DNA from: UBA8612 sp045642685
GTDB taxonomy: Bacteria > Bacillota > Clostridia > Oscillospirales > Acutalibacteraceae
Assembly: GCA_045642685.1 (NCBI GenBank)
Contig: JAZUJI010000056.1
Location: 1-64,000, forward strand
Direction of reading: 5' to 3'
DNA: 64,000 nt
Shown here: one piece after another, positions 1 to 8,498 of the stretch
Layout of the letters: every line of letters starts with the position of its first letter
How positions within the stretch are numbered: position 1 is the stretch's first letter
The notes under the pieces: model-generated
Told to the model about the DNA's origin: nothing
What the model saw: the letters and a program-made list of their open reading frames with translations, nothing else
Databases searched by the model: none
Translations under genes and position numbers: made by a program

Positions 1-2
1 GT

Positions 3-239
3 TTAACCGATTGGCTGAATAAGTTTAGCGCAAGGAACAGCTTGCCGCACATTCACCCTCATGCGTTTCGGCATACGGCCGCGTCTATGATGATCGCCAA
101 CGGCATAGACGTTGTCACTACCGCTAACGAGCTTGGGCACGCCAGCGCTGCAACGACCACGAGTATTTACGCGCACCAGATCGCTCAGGCAAAAGCACGA
201 GCGGGCAATGTGCGTGCAGGGTTGCTGAAACGCCAATAA
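3..239 (+). CDS. Tyrosine recombinase/integrase, C-terminal fragment (5' end outside window)
   Basis: The reading frame is already open at the left edge, so only the last 78 residues are visible. They carry the C-terminal catalytic signature of phage-type tyrosine recombinases: the HxxR box as HAFRHTAAS, the second histidine in ELGHAS, and the nucleophilic tyrosine in SIYAH. Such enzymes integrate and excise phages, ICEs and genomic islands. The gene reads toward a tRNA-fMet whose 3' end lies 143 bp away, and tandem 11-bp repeats lie between them. That is the usual arrangement at one end of an element inserted at a tRNA gene, so the mobile DNA should lie to the left of the window. The type of element cannot be told from this piece. 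Confidence 0.85.
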   Translation, partial: LTDWLNKFSARNSLPHIHPHAFRHTAASMMIANGIDVVTTANELGHASAATTTSIYAHQIAQAKARAGNVRAGLLKRQ

Positions 240-288
240 TAAAGGATAAAATATTAAAAAGCGGGGAGAATTTACCGCTTTTTCAGGT

Positions 289-310
289 AATTCACCCCAA
301 ATTCACCCCA
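289..310. repeat. Two tandem copies of AATTCACCCCA between integrase and tRNA
   Basis: Two perfect, directly adjacent 11-bp copies (289-299 and 300-310) lie 50 bp after the integrase stop. Short direct repeats beside an integrase gene are often arm-type binding sites for integrase or excisionase near the attachment site. That role is inferred from position. Confidence 0.6.
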
Positions 311-333
311 AATCGGGTATAATCAACAAAAAG

Positions 334-379
334 AAAAACCGTGCCTGCTGCCAAAATTGGCTTGCCTGCGCGGTTTTTT
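334..379. terminator. Bidirectional rho-independent terminator
   Basis: AAAAACCG pairs with CGGTTTTT, with an inner GCCA/TGGC hairpin. A/T tracts on both sides would allow termination of the integrase transcript and of the oppositely oriented tRNA transcript. Confidence 0.75.
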
Positions 380-381
380 CA

Positions 382-458
<77 letters not shown>

Positions 459-484
459 ATATGAACTTGTGTCAACAGATAGAC

Positions 485-513
485 AGTATAAACCATTGTG
501 ATGAAAAAAGCAA
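485..513 (-). promoter_or_regulatory. Sigma-A-type promoter of tRNA-fMet
   Basis: On the reverse strand TTGCTT (508-513) and TATACT (485-490) are separated by 17 bp, about 27 bp before the tRNA 5' end. Confidence 0.7.
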
Positions 514-606
514 GAGATTTTCGTAAAAAAACGGAAAAAGTTTTTCGACAGGATGTGACAATGAAAAAAATAACGAAAAAAGATGGTCGAAACATAAAAA
601 AGTATA

Positions 607-634
607 TTCATTTTAGTTGAAAGTATGCTATAAT
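607..634 (+). promoter_or_regulatory. Extended -10 promoter before the HAD phosphatase gene
   Basis: TGCTATAAT at 626-634 is a perfect extended -10 element. The -35 region (around 607-612) is weak, which is common when TGn is present. A GAGGGAG ribosome site follows before the ATG at 683. Confidence 0.55.
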
Positions 635-682
635 TAGCTGTATATCTGTAGGTATGCCGTTTCGGCAGAAGAGGGAGATCAC

Positions 683-1339
683 ATGGGGAATGAAATTAAG
701 GCGGTTCTGTTTGATTTTGACGGTACGGTTGCCGATACCGGCCGAGGAGTCATCAGCTGCGTAAAAAAAACACTGGCGTTTTACGGGATTGAAGAAAACG
801 ACCCTGTGCGGCTGCTTTCGTTCATCGGTCCGCCGTTAGTGGATAGCTTTATGGCTCTTTACGGGTTGGATGAAAGCCGTGCGCAGGAGTTTGTGAAAAA
901 ATACCGCGAGTATTACAGCGGCGGCGGTGTATATGAAACCGAGGTGTATGCCGGGATCCCCGAGGTGCTTGCCCGGCTTTCCGCAAAAGGGATCGCCATC
1001 GGCATCGCTTCCTCCAAGCCGGATACTTATGTAAAGCTTTTGCTTGAATATCTCGGCATCGATCGGTATTTCTCCTTTATCAGTGCCCCCGAAATGGGCA
1101 CGGTGAACCCGACAAAGTGTCAGTTGATTCAGAAAGCACTCACGGCACTGAATGTAAGCAAAGACGAATGTGTTATGGTCGGCGACCGTCTGTTTGACAT
1201 TGACGGCGGTACGCAGGCGGGTGTTCGCACCATCGGTGCGGCGTACGGCTACGGCGGTCAGGCGGAGCTTGAGGAACACGGAGCAACCCGGATTGCTCAC
1301 ACAACAACGGAAATTGCGGAGTTGATTGAAAGCATATGA
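683..1339 (+). CDS. HAD-superfamily hydrolase, phosphoglycolate phosphatase-like
   Basis: A 218-residue protein of the HAD subfamily IA phosphatases, probably cytoplasmic and acting on a small phosphorylated metabolite. Motif I is FDFDGTVADT with the nucleophile and acid/base Asp at residues 11 and 13. Motif II is the Ser in IASSKPD, the motif III Lys lies near TKCQ, and motif IV is VGDRLFDIDGG. The helical cap between residues about 17 and 85 is of the phosphoglycolate phosphatase/beta-phosphoglucomutase kind. The substrate cannot be read from sequence. The gene overlaps the next one by 4 bp (ATGA), so the two are translationally coupled. Confidence 0.85.
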   Translation: MGNEIKAVLFDFDGTVADTGRGVISCVKKTLAFYGIEENDPVRLLSFIGPPLVDSFMALYGLDESRAQEFVKKYREYYSGGGVYETEVYAGIPEVLARLSAKGIAIGIASSKPDTYVKLLLEYLGIDRYFSFISAPEMGTVNPTKCQLIQKALTALNVSKDECVMVGDRLFDIDGGTQAGVRTIGAAYGYGGQAELEEHGATRIAHTTTEIAELIESI

Positions 1340-1707
1340 AACGATTGGCTGAAGTGTTAAGGGCGATTATCATTCTGCTGTTAACAGCCGTTTTGATTGT
1401 GGTCGGCTGTTATGTAGGTGTTTTTGAGCTTGAGAAGAAAACACCCGATAAAATTTATCTTTACAACCATGCCTTTGTCGCCGAAAAGGATGAGGACGGG
1501 CTGCATATGTGGTTCGTCAAATGTGCTCCGTTTTCCGAGCTGGAAAACGGGGACGGTGTGATCTACTATGCGGAGAACAGCTACCGTTCCTCAAACTGTG
1601 AAGTCGGTGAGGATAAAATTGTCACCTTTTATTGCTCAGAAGATCTGAACGAGGAAACGGTCGTTACGGCAGAAAATTATGTCGGCAAAGTGATTGCACA
1701 GTGGTAG
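1336..1707 (+). CDS. Small membrane-anchored protein of unknown function
   Basis: A 123-residue protein with one N-terminal hydrophobic segment (about residues 8-29, VLRAIIILLLTAVLIVVGCY) and an extracytoplasmic remainder. The tail, with ENGDGVIYY, GEDKIVTFYC and ENYVGKVIAQW, faintly resembles the beta-rich core of signal-peptidase/LexA folds, but no Ser/Lys dyad can be assigned. That resemblance is only a suggestion. It overlaps the HAD gene start-to-stop, so they form a two-gene operon ended by a short hairpin at 1759. Confidence 0.6.
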   Translation: MKRLAEVLRAIIILLLTAVLIVVGCYVGVFELEKKTPDKIYLYNHAFVAEKDEDGLHMWFVKCAPFSELENGDGVIYYAENSYRSSNCEVGEDKIVTFYCSEDLNEETVVTAENYVGKVIAQW

Positions 1708-1758
1708 AATTCATTTTTATTATGAAACGAAATCAAGGCTTCACCGTATAATGCAAAG

Positions 1759-1777
1759 GGGAAGGATTCCCTTTTTT
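1759..1777 (+). terminator. Short rho-independent terminator
   Basis: GGGAA and TTCCC enclose a three-base loop and are followed by TTTTTT. The 5-bp stem is short. It lies between the small membrane protein gene and the cysteine desulfurase. Confidence 0.45.
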
Positions 1778-1822
1778 CGGTGAACTTTTCCCGAGTGTTT
1801 TTTTCGCAAGGGGGGAAAAGAA

Positions 1823-2959
1823 ACGGAAGCATATTTTGACAATAGCGCAACGACCTGCCCTTGCCCCGAAGCCAGGGCGGCAGCGGTCGAGGCAATGACA
1901 CAATATTACGGAAATCCGTCATCACTCCATGCCGTCGGCACAGCGGCGCAGCGTCAGCTGGAGGCGGCGAGAGAAACGGCGGCAAGGCTGCTCGGCTGTG
2001 AAAGCGAAGAAATTCTTTTCACGGGGAGCGGTACGCTGAGCAACAACACGGCCGTGTTTGGCGCAGCTTATGCCCTGCGCCGCAGAGGCAACCGCATTGT
2101 AACAACAGCCGTGGAGCATCCGAGTGTGATGCAGGCGATGAACCGGCTGGAACGGGAAGGCTTTGAAATTATCCGTCTGTCAGTGGATTCATTCGGCCGC
2201 ATCAGCCGGCGTGACCTGCAGCAGGCGATCAACGCAAAAACGGTGTTGGTCAGCATCATGTGGGTGAACAATGAAGTCGGCAGCATCATGCCGATCGAAG
2301 CGATTCGTTCCTGCGTGCGTCGCAGCGGTGCACCGGCACTCATTCATGTGGATGCGGTGCAGGCGTTCGGCAAGCTGCCCATTCGTCCGGCATCCTACGG
2401 CATTGATCTGCTCAGTGCCAGTGCCCACAAAATCAACGGCTTGAAGGGCGCCGGGCTGCTTTATGTGCGCAAAGGCGTCAAGCTGGCACCCTATATTGTC
2501 GGCGGCGGCCAGGAGGGCAGGGGTATTTATTCCGGCACGCAGCCGATGCCGAATATTCTGGGTTTTGACGGCGCCATGCGTGCGCTGCCCGATTTGCGTA
2601 TGCAGCTGGAGCAGACCGCACAACAGCGGGACTATTTTGTGCGCAATGCTGCGGCTATACCCGATGTGGTCATCAATTCCGGCGCCGACTGCCTGCCTTA
2701 TATCACCAACCTTTCCGTGATGGGGCATCCGGCGCAGACCATGCTCAATTTCTTGTCGGAACGGGGCATTTATGTTTCGGGTGGCTCTGCGTGCTCCAAG
2801 GGGCATCGTTCAACGGTGCTGACTGCAATGGGGCTTGACCCGGCACGAATCGACAGTGCATTGCGCATCAGCTTCTCCCGCTTCACCACCAAAGAAGAAA
2901 TCGATTTGCTTCTTACCGGTCTGGAAAGCGGAGCCGCTCTGCTGAAAAAGAAGCGATAA
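1823..2959 (+). CDS. Cysteine desulfurase (NifS/IscS family), partner of ThiI; apparent ACG start
   Basis: A PLP enzyme that takes sulfur from cysteine as a persulfide. Family marks: N-terminal YFDNSATT, the PLP lysine in SAHKINGLKG (K203 by the start used here), and the persulfide cysteine in SGGSACSKG (C324). The first ATG in frame is at 1895, inside the conserved region. The expected beginning EAYFDNSATT lies upstream in an open frame with no ATG, GTG or TTG after the stop at 1781. An ACG at 1823 sits 7 bp after a strong AAGGGGGG ribosome site, exactly where other family members have ATG, so it is annotated as the start. The gene precedes thiI, as in the Bacillus nifZ-thiI pair, so it probably supplies sulfur for tRNA 4-thiouridine. 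Confidence 0.88.
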   Translation, partial: TEAYFDNSATTCPCPEARAAAVEAMTQYYGNPSSLHAVGTAAQRQLEAARETAARLLGCESEEILFTGSGTLSNNTAVFGAAYALRRRGNRIVTTAVEHPSVMQAMNRLEREGFEIIRLSVDSFGRISRRDLQQAINAKTVLVSIMWVNNEVGSIMPIEAIRSCVRRSGAPALIHVDAVQAFGKLPIRPASYGIDLLSASAHKINGLKGAGLLYVRKGVKLAPYIVGGGQEGRGIYSGTQPMPNILGFDGAMRALPDLRMQLEQTAQQRDYFVRNAAAIPDVVINSGADCLPYITNLSVMGHPAQTMLNFLSERGIYVSGGSACSKGHRSTVLTAMGLDPARIDSALRISFSRFTTKEEIDLLLTGLESGAALLKKKR

Positions 2960-3017
2960 GGCGGCGGTACGCCTTAAACGGTGCGGCATTACCTTATGAA
3001 CGAAAAGGAATTAAAAT

Positions 3018-4184
3018 ATGAAAGAAGTCATACTCATTAAAAACGGGGAACTTGCCCTCAAAGGTCTGAACCGCAGAACCTTTGAAAACATCATGATAAA
3101 GAATATGCGATACCGTCTGTCCGATTTGGGCAAATTCACCTTTACGCCGGCGCAGTCCACCATCAAAATCGAAGGGGATGAATCGGCGGATCTCGAACAG
3201 GCGGTTGAGCGTTTGACCCGTGTGTTCGGGATTGCCGGATTCAGCCGTGCGCTGAAGCTGGAAAAGGATTTTACGCAGGTGCTGGAGCATAGCGGAGAAT
3301 ACCTGAAAGAACAGCTTTTGCAGGCGGATACCTTCAAGGTGAATGCACGCCGTTCCGATAAACGGTTCCCGCTGACTTCACCGCAAATCTGCGAAACACT
3401 CGGCGAAAAACTGCTGGATGAATTTCCGCATTTGTCGGTCGATGTGCATCACCCGGATGTGATCGTCAATGTAGAGGTACGGGATTACGATATTTTTGTT
3501 CACGCCAATCAGATCAAGGGCGCAGGCGGTATGCCGGTCGGTTCGGCGGGCAAAGCGGCTCTGATGGTTTCCGGCGGGATCGACAGCCCGGTGGCAGGCT
3601 GGATGATGGCGAAACGGGGGCTGGAGCTGTGCGCCGTGCATTTTGCCTCGCCGCCCTATACCAGTGAGCGTGCGGAGCAAAAGGTGCACGACCTGCTCAA
3701 AAAAGTGGCTCGCTATTCCGGCCGAATCAACCTTTATGTCGTGCCTTTCACCGAAATCCAGGAGCAGATCCGGGATTTATGCGCCGAGGATCTGTTTACG
3801 ATCATCATGCGGCGCCTGATGGTGAAATGTGCGCAGATAATTGCCCGGAGAGAGGATTGCGGTGCCCTGATCACAGGCGAAAGTCTGGGTCAGGTGGCAA
3901 GTCAGACGATGGGTGCCATGGCGTGCACGCAGGATGCCGCCGATATGCTGGTGTTCCGGCCGCTGATCGGAATGGATAAGGGCGAAATTATCGACATTGC
4001 CAATAAAATCGATACATTTGAAATTTCTATTTTGCCGTTTGAAGACTGCTGCACGGTCTTTACCCCGAAGCATCCGCACACACGCCCGAAAAAGGCGGAT
4101 GTGATCGCCGAGGAGCAAAAGCTCCCCGTGGATGAGCTGATCACACGGGCGGTAGAGCAAGCGAGAAAAATCGTGATCGGATAA
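3018..4184 (+). CDS. thiI: tRNA 4-thiouridine synthase ThiI
   Basis: A 388-residue ThiI that adenylates uridine-8 of tRNA and transfers sulfur to it. An N-terminal ferredoxin-like plus THUMP region (about 1-165) is followed by the PP-loop ATPase motif SGGIDSPVAGW (about residues 184-194). The protein ends without the C-terminal rhodanese domain found in the 480-residue enterobacterial enzyme. This matches the short Bacillus type, which receives sulfur directly from a dedicated cysteine desulfurase, here the preceding gene. An AAAGGA ribosome site precedes the ATG. cinA follows after 12 bp. Confidence 0.95.
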   Translation: MKEVILIKNGELALKGLNRRTFENIMIKNMRYRLSDLGKFTFTPAQSTIKIEGDESADLEQAVERLTRVFGIAGFSRALKLEKDFTQVLEHSGEYLKEQLLQADTFKVNARRSDKRFPLTSPQICETLGEKLLDEFPHLSVDVHHPDVIVNVEVRDYDIFVHANQIKGAGGMPVGSAGKAALMVSGGIDSPVAGWMMAKRGLELCAVHFASPPYTSERAEQKVHDLLKKVARYSGRINLYVVPFTEIQEQIRDLCAEDLFTIIMRRLMVKCAQIIARREDCGALITGESLGQVASQTMGAMACTQDAADMLVFRPLIGMDKGEIIDIANKIDTFEISILPFEDCCTVFTPKHPHTRPKKADVIAEEQKLPVDELITRAVEQARKIVIG

Positions 4185-4196
4185 GGAAACAGAGAA

Positions 4197-5453
4197 ATGA
4201 ACTGCGAAATCATTTGCGTCGGCACCGAAATTCTGCTCGGCGATATTCTGAACACCAACACCCGTTACCTGTCGCAGGAAATGGCGCAGATGGGTTTTAA
4301 TGTGCTGCATCAATGTGTGGTAGGCGATAACGCCGGGCGATTGGCACAGCAGCTGCGGGAATCGTTAGCCCGCAGTGAGATCGTGCTGCTCACCGGCGGG
4401 CTCGGACCAACCGCAGACGACATCACGAAAGAGGTCTGCTGTGAGGTAATGGGTGCAGAGCTGTTCACGGACGAAGCAGAGCTTGAAAAAATCCGGGCGT
4501 ATTTTTCTGCACGGGGCAGAGAGATGGCGGATTCAAACAAAAAGCAGGCACTTGTGCCGAAAAACGGCATTGTGTTTGCCAACGACCACGGTACGGCACC
4601 CGGCTGTGCGATCGAGCGTGACGGACATTTTGCCGTGCTTATGCCCGGACCGCCTCGTGAAATGCAGCCGATGTTTGCGGAAAAGATCCGACCGTGGCTG
4701 CTGCAAAGATCCGACAGCGTTATTTTCTCCCGCATGGTGCGCACCTTCGGCATCGGTGAATCGGCAATGGCTCAGGCGGTGTCCGATTTGCTCAGCGGTG
4801 AGAATCCGACGGTTGCACCGTACGCCAAGGACGGAGAAGCTCTCCTGCGGGTGACGGCAAAAGCCCGGACGCAGGAACAGGCAGAGCAGATGTGCGATGA
4901 AGTGATTGAAAAGATCCGGAAAAGAATCGGAAAATATATTTACGGGATAGATATCGAGGGCTTGGAATACGCTGTTGTGGAGCAGCTGAAAAAGACGGGC
5001 AAAAAGCTCGCTCTGGCGGAAAGCTGCACCGGCGGCTGGATCGCCAAACGAATCACCGATGTGCCCGGCGCATCGCAGGTGTTTGAGTGCGGCATCGTGT
5101 CCTACGCCAACGAAGTGAAAAGGAATCTGCTCGGTGTAAAGAGCGAAACGATCGAACAGTTTACCGAGGTCAGCCGTGCCTGTGCCGCTGAAATGGCACA
5201 GGGTGTGCGGAGGCTTTCCGGTGCGGATTACGGCTTGAGCGTGACCGGCTTTGCCGGTCCGGATCCGGCGCAGGACGGTCGCCCGTCCGGACTGATCTAT
5301 ATCGGGTTGGACAGCGACAGCTCAACGACCGTGAAAGAGCTGAACACCGGACGCAGCGGAGCGGGAAGCCGGGATTACAACCGTGTGCTGGCTGCATCAA
5401 ACGCATTGCACATGGTGTGGGAAGAAGAAAAAAGGCAGGGTGATCTGGATTGA
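4197..5453 (+). CDS. cinA: CinA, competence/damage-inducible protein (NMN deamidase type)
   Basis: A 418-residue two-domain protein. The N-terminal MoCF-like domain (about 1-170) shows VGTEILLGD, GGLGPTADDIT and PGPPREM. The C-terminal PncC domain (about 258-410) shows ALAESCTGGWIA and SVTGFAGP. In this family the C-terminal part deamidates nicotinamide mononucleotide in the pyridine nucleotide cycle and the N-terminal part can act on ADP-ribose. The start is 12 bp after thiI and the stop overlaps the TTG of the sortase gene. A degenerate second copy of the same architecture lies two genes downstream (7233-8483). Confidence 0.95.
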   Translation: MNCEIICVGTEILLGDILNTNTRYLSQEMAQMGFNVLHQCVVGDNAGRLAQQLRESLARSEIVLLTGGLGPTADDITKEVCCEVMGAELFTDEAELEKIRAYFSARGREMADSNKKQALVPKNGIVFANDHGTAPGCAIERDGHFAVLMPGPPREMQPMFAEKIRPWLLQRSDSVIFSRMVRTFGIGESAMAQAVSDLLSGENPTVAPYAKDGEALLRVTAKARTQEQAEQMCDEVIEKIRKRIGKYIYGIDIEGLEYAVVEQLKKTGKKLALAESCTGGWIAKRITDVPGASQVFECGIVSYANEVKRNLLGVKSETIEQFTEVSRACAAEMAQGVRRLSGADYGLSVTGFAGPDPAQDGRPSGLIYIGLDSDSSTTVKELNTGRSGAGSRDYNRVLAASNALHMVWEEEKRQGDLD

Positions 5454-7213
5454 AAGATAAGTTCGACAAGAGCAAACAGAAATTATCCATGGCGAATGAT
5501 GAGGCGGAAAATCCGTCCGGCAAATTCCCGGAGCCGGTCAGCCGTGCTTTTGCGTTTGACGAAGCCTTTTTTTTGGATGATATTGAGGCTCCGGAGGAGA
5601 ACAAACCGGCAGAAGCGGCAGAAGAAGAAACAGAGCTGGCTTATGATTTCGGGCTGTTCGGTTCAGCGGATCATGCATCGGCTGTTTATCGCCCTAAGCC
5701 GAAAGCGGTGACACCCCCGGCGGTTGAAGAAGAACCCGAACCGCAGCCGGACACAGCCGTTTCAGCCGAATATCATGAGGAGATGCTTTCGGATTTATTT
5801 GATTCCATCAATGAAGAATTGGCACAAATGGAAATTGAGCCGATCCCGTACGATCCGAAGGCGGAAATTACAGAAGCACCCGGCAGGCAGGCAACGGTTT
5901 CCTACGATGAGTTTCGTGCCAGGTTCACAACCTCACCGGAGCAGGAGGAACCGGCACCCGAGCTTGCCGAACCACCGGAGGAGGTGCCGGAGGAGAAGGA
6001 GCCGGAGCTTTCCGAAGAGCCTGCCGAAGAACCGCTGCTTTCGGCGGCGGCAATGAACATTCATCTGGATACAGAGAATGATGCGGATGAAGAGATCTCA
6101 GGGATCGATTCGGAGGACGACAAAGAAAAAGACGGAGAGGAAGACGGCTTCAATGTGCGTTCGCTCGAGGAAGTGGCGACCGAACAGCAGGCAGAGTACT
6201 TTGCCGAGGGTGAGGAGCCGGAGGCGCTGACAGCGCCGTACAGCCCCAAAAGCGGTAACTTTTTCACGCGCAATGTTATCCCGCTGAAGGGTGATCCGCC
6301 ATCCGAAATCATCCGCAAGATCATCATGATCCTTGCCCTGCTTGCCGTGCTCGGTTCAGCAGGATACCTGTTTAATGATTATGTCATTACGCCGTACCGC
6401 ACTGCCAATCAGATCGATGAGCTGAGCGAATTGATCGATGAAGAGAATGATGCGGTCGTTGATGACAGTTTGCAAAAGGAATACCCGGGTGTTGAGTTCC
6501 CGGAAGGAATGTTGGAAAAATATGCACCGCTTTACGCCCGGAATCCGGATTTTGTCGGCTGGCTGAGCATTGACGCTCTGGATATTTCCCTGCCGGTGGT
6601 CAAAGCCGAAAACAACAGCAAATATCTGAAAACCGATTTTGACGGCAAAAAGAACAAGTATGGTTCGCTGTTTATGAATTCCTCAAATAACATCGACCGG
6701 CTGGATATGAACACCACCATTTTCGGCCATAACATGAAGGATTCAAAGATGCTCGGCAACCTGGTGTATTACCGCACGGTGAAGGGTTACCAGAAAGCCC
6801 CGCTGATCGAGTTCAACACGATTTACGCAGATTATAAATGGAAGATCTTTGCCGTGATGCTGACCAACGGCGATCAGAAAGGCGACCGCGGTTATCTGTT
6901 CAACTATATGTTCACAAACCTGAGCAGCGAAGCCGTCTTGGAAGAATACCTCGGTGAAATCAAGCAGCGTTCCCTCTATTACCCGGAGGTAGACATTGCT
7001 TTGTCGGATAAAATTCTCACCATTTCCACCTGCACCTACGATTTTGAGGATGCCCGTCTGGTTATTTTAGCCCGTATGGTTCGTCCCGGCGAAAGCACGG
7101 CGGTGACCGGCACGGTTTACGGCAACGAAAACCCCCGTTATCCGCAGGCGTATTACGACAAGAGCAACCTGAACAATCCGTATTTTGACGCAACCCGTTG
7201 GCAGCCGTCATAA
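5450..7213 (+). CDS. srtB: Class B sortase with long acidic cytosolic N-terminal extension
   Basis: A 587-residue membrane cysteine transpeptidase. The first about 285 residues are rich in Glu, Pro and Ala and carry no secretion signal. A single membrane helix (about 289-307, IIMILALLAVLGSAGYLF) leads to the extracellular sortase domain (about 355-575). Catalytic residues are H427 in IFGHNM, C528 in ISTCTYDF and R536 in DARLVILAR, spaced as in class B enzymes. The TTG start at 5450 overlaps the cinA stop by 4 bp; an ATG at 5489 is an alternative. No sorting substrate with an obvious NPxTG-type signal was seen nearby. The acidic extension is unusual, as most SrtB proteins begin at the membrane helix. 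Confidence 0.88.
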   Translation: MKDKFDKSKQKLSMANDEAENPSGKFPEPVSRAFAFDEAFFLDDIEAPEENKPAEAAEEETELAYDFGLFGSADHASAVYRPKPKAVTPPAVEEEPEPQPDTAVSAEYHEEMLSDLFDSINEELAQMEIEPIPYDPKAEITEAPGRQATVSYDEFRARFTTSPEQEEPAPELAEPPEEVPEEKEPELSEEPAEEPLLSAAAMNIHLDTENDADEEISGIDSEDDKEKDGEEDGFNVRSLEEVATEQQAEYFAEGEEPEALTAPYSPKSGNFFTRNVIPLKGDPPSEIIRKIIMILALLAVLGSAGYLFNDYVITPYRTANQIDELSELIDEENDAVVDDSLQKEYPGVEFPEGMLEKYAPLYARNPDFVGWLSIDALDISLPVVKAENNSKYLKTDFDGKKNKYGSLFMNSSNNIDRLDMNTTIFGHNMKDSKMLGNLVYYRTVKGYQKAPLIEFNTIYADYKWKIFAVMLTNGDQKGDRGYLFNYMFTNLSSEAVLEEYLGEIKQRSLYYPEVDIALSDKILTISTCTYDFEDARLVILARMVRPGESTAVTGTVYGNENPRYPQAYYDKSNLNNPYFDATRWQPS

Positions 7214-7232
7214 TTGAAAGGAAGCAAAACGA

Positions 7233-8483
7233 ATGAATATCAGTTTTATCGAGTTGAATATCAGCGGAGCCGAAAATGTGCAGTCTGCCGCTGACCGCCT
7301 GAAAGAAATTCTTTCGACCTACGGTGAGTGTGACTTTAAGCTTTGCGGAACGATGCAGCAAATTTCCGCTTCGCTCAATCAGGCATTTGCCAAGGCCGGT
7401 GTGATCGTTGTCGGCATCGAGCCTTCCGCTTTTGCCACAACCAAGCTTGCGGTGCTGCGTGCCATGCACCTCAAAACCGAGCTGGATCCTCGGATCAAGG
7501 ACAAGCTGATCCATGTGCCGGATATTGACAGCCGGTATGTTGCCATGCACAGTGCCGTGCCGGTCGGTGCGGATGTGTTTTTGAGCGAAAGCGGTTTTTG
7601 TTCGGGCTTTGCCGTTGTTTCAGGCGATCAGACGTTTCTCATGCTTCCGCTGGATAAAACAGTGGTGTTGAAGATGATGCGCACCGGTGTGGAGCCTTAT
7701 TTCCTTGCCCACGGCATAGAGAGCAAAAGGCCGAATCAAGCAGCAGATGCGGTTTATTTGGCGCAGGCAGAGCTTTTGCGCAAGCTGAAAAAGAAGGTTT
7801 ATTTCGCAAGCACGCCGTCGCTTGAGCATTTTCGTGACTTATACGGCACAGGCAACGACGATGCGTTCGTTTTTGACAGTTATTCGGCGAAACGGAAGAA
7901 TGAAGCTCCCAAGGATTATCTGGCAGATCTGGCTCGCTATTCCATTCCGGACGGGGAAGAAAATGCGTTAGGTGCGGCCATTTCCAATATCTTCACCGGC
8001 CAATCGCAAAACGGGGAAGACCGCTATAATGTTTACATCGCATTGTCGGACGGGTATTCCTCCCGTGTTGTCCGCTTTATTTCTCAGCCGGATGAAACAC
8101 CGGACGAGCTGATGGAAGCGGCCTATGAAATGCTGCTGGATATGATTGAGGAAAAATGCCGTGAAGCAGATGAGCCGCAAGATGAAGAAAGCAGCGACTT
8201 TGATTACAGCCAGGAAATTTACGAAGAAGAAACCCGCAGGCAGAAAAAGGCACGCAGATTCAACGGTATCACCGCTGCCGTTTTTGCCGTTCTTTCCATT
8301 TTGATCGCACTGGCGGTTCTGCTGTTTGTTAAGGGTATGCATACCACCGAGCAGAGCAATGCCGATGCCGGAAAAATACTGGCAAGCAATGCTCAGCAGC
8401 GTGAAGAGGAAGAAAATGAACTGTCGTTCTGGTTCGGTGTGGAGAATGAGGATGAAAATGAAACCACGGAAGTTAACGGATAA
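7233..8483 (+). CDS. Degenerate CinA-like protein with C-terminal membrane anchor
   Basis: A 416-residue protein with no confident family. By eye it follows the order of the CinA encoded two genes upstream. AFAKAGVIVVGIEPSAFATT matches the CinA GGLGPTADD region, VPVGADVFLSESGFCSGFAV matches VPKNGIVFANDHGTAPGCAI, FLMLPLDKTVV matches VLMPGPPREM, KKVYFASTPSLE matches KKLALAESCTGG, and YIALSDGYSS matches YIGLDSDSST. All signature residues are lost, so it is probably a non-catalytic paralogue. A membrane helix follows at about 345-367, then an acidic 50-residue tail. It starts 19 bp after the sortase and shares its operon, suggesting a scaffold or regulatory role at the membrane. The homology is my manual alignment. 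Confidence 0.6.
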   Translation: MNISFIELNISGAENVQSAADRLKEILSTYGECDFKLCGTMQQISASLNQAFAKAGVIVVGIEPSAFATTKLAVLRAMHLKTELDPRIKDKLIHVPDIDSRYVAMHSAVPVGADVFLSESGFCSGFAVVSGDQTFLMLPLDKTVVLKMMRTGVEPYFLAHGIESKRPNQAADAVYLAQAELLRKLKKKVYFASTPSLEHFRDLYGTGNDDAFVFDSYSAKRKNEAPKDYLADLARYSIPDGEENALGAAISNIFTGQSQNGEDRYNVYIALSDGYSSRVVRFISQPDETPDELMEAAYEMLLDMIEEKCREADEPQDEESSDFDYSQEIYEEETRRQKKARRFNGITAAVFAVLSILIALAVLLFVKGMHTTEQSNADAGKILASNAQQREEEENELSFWFGVENEDENETTEVNG

Positions 8484-8498
8484 GAGGGTGCAGTTGAG

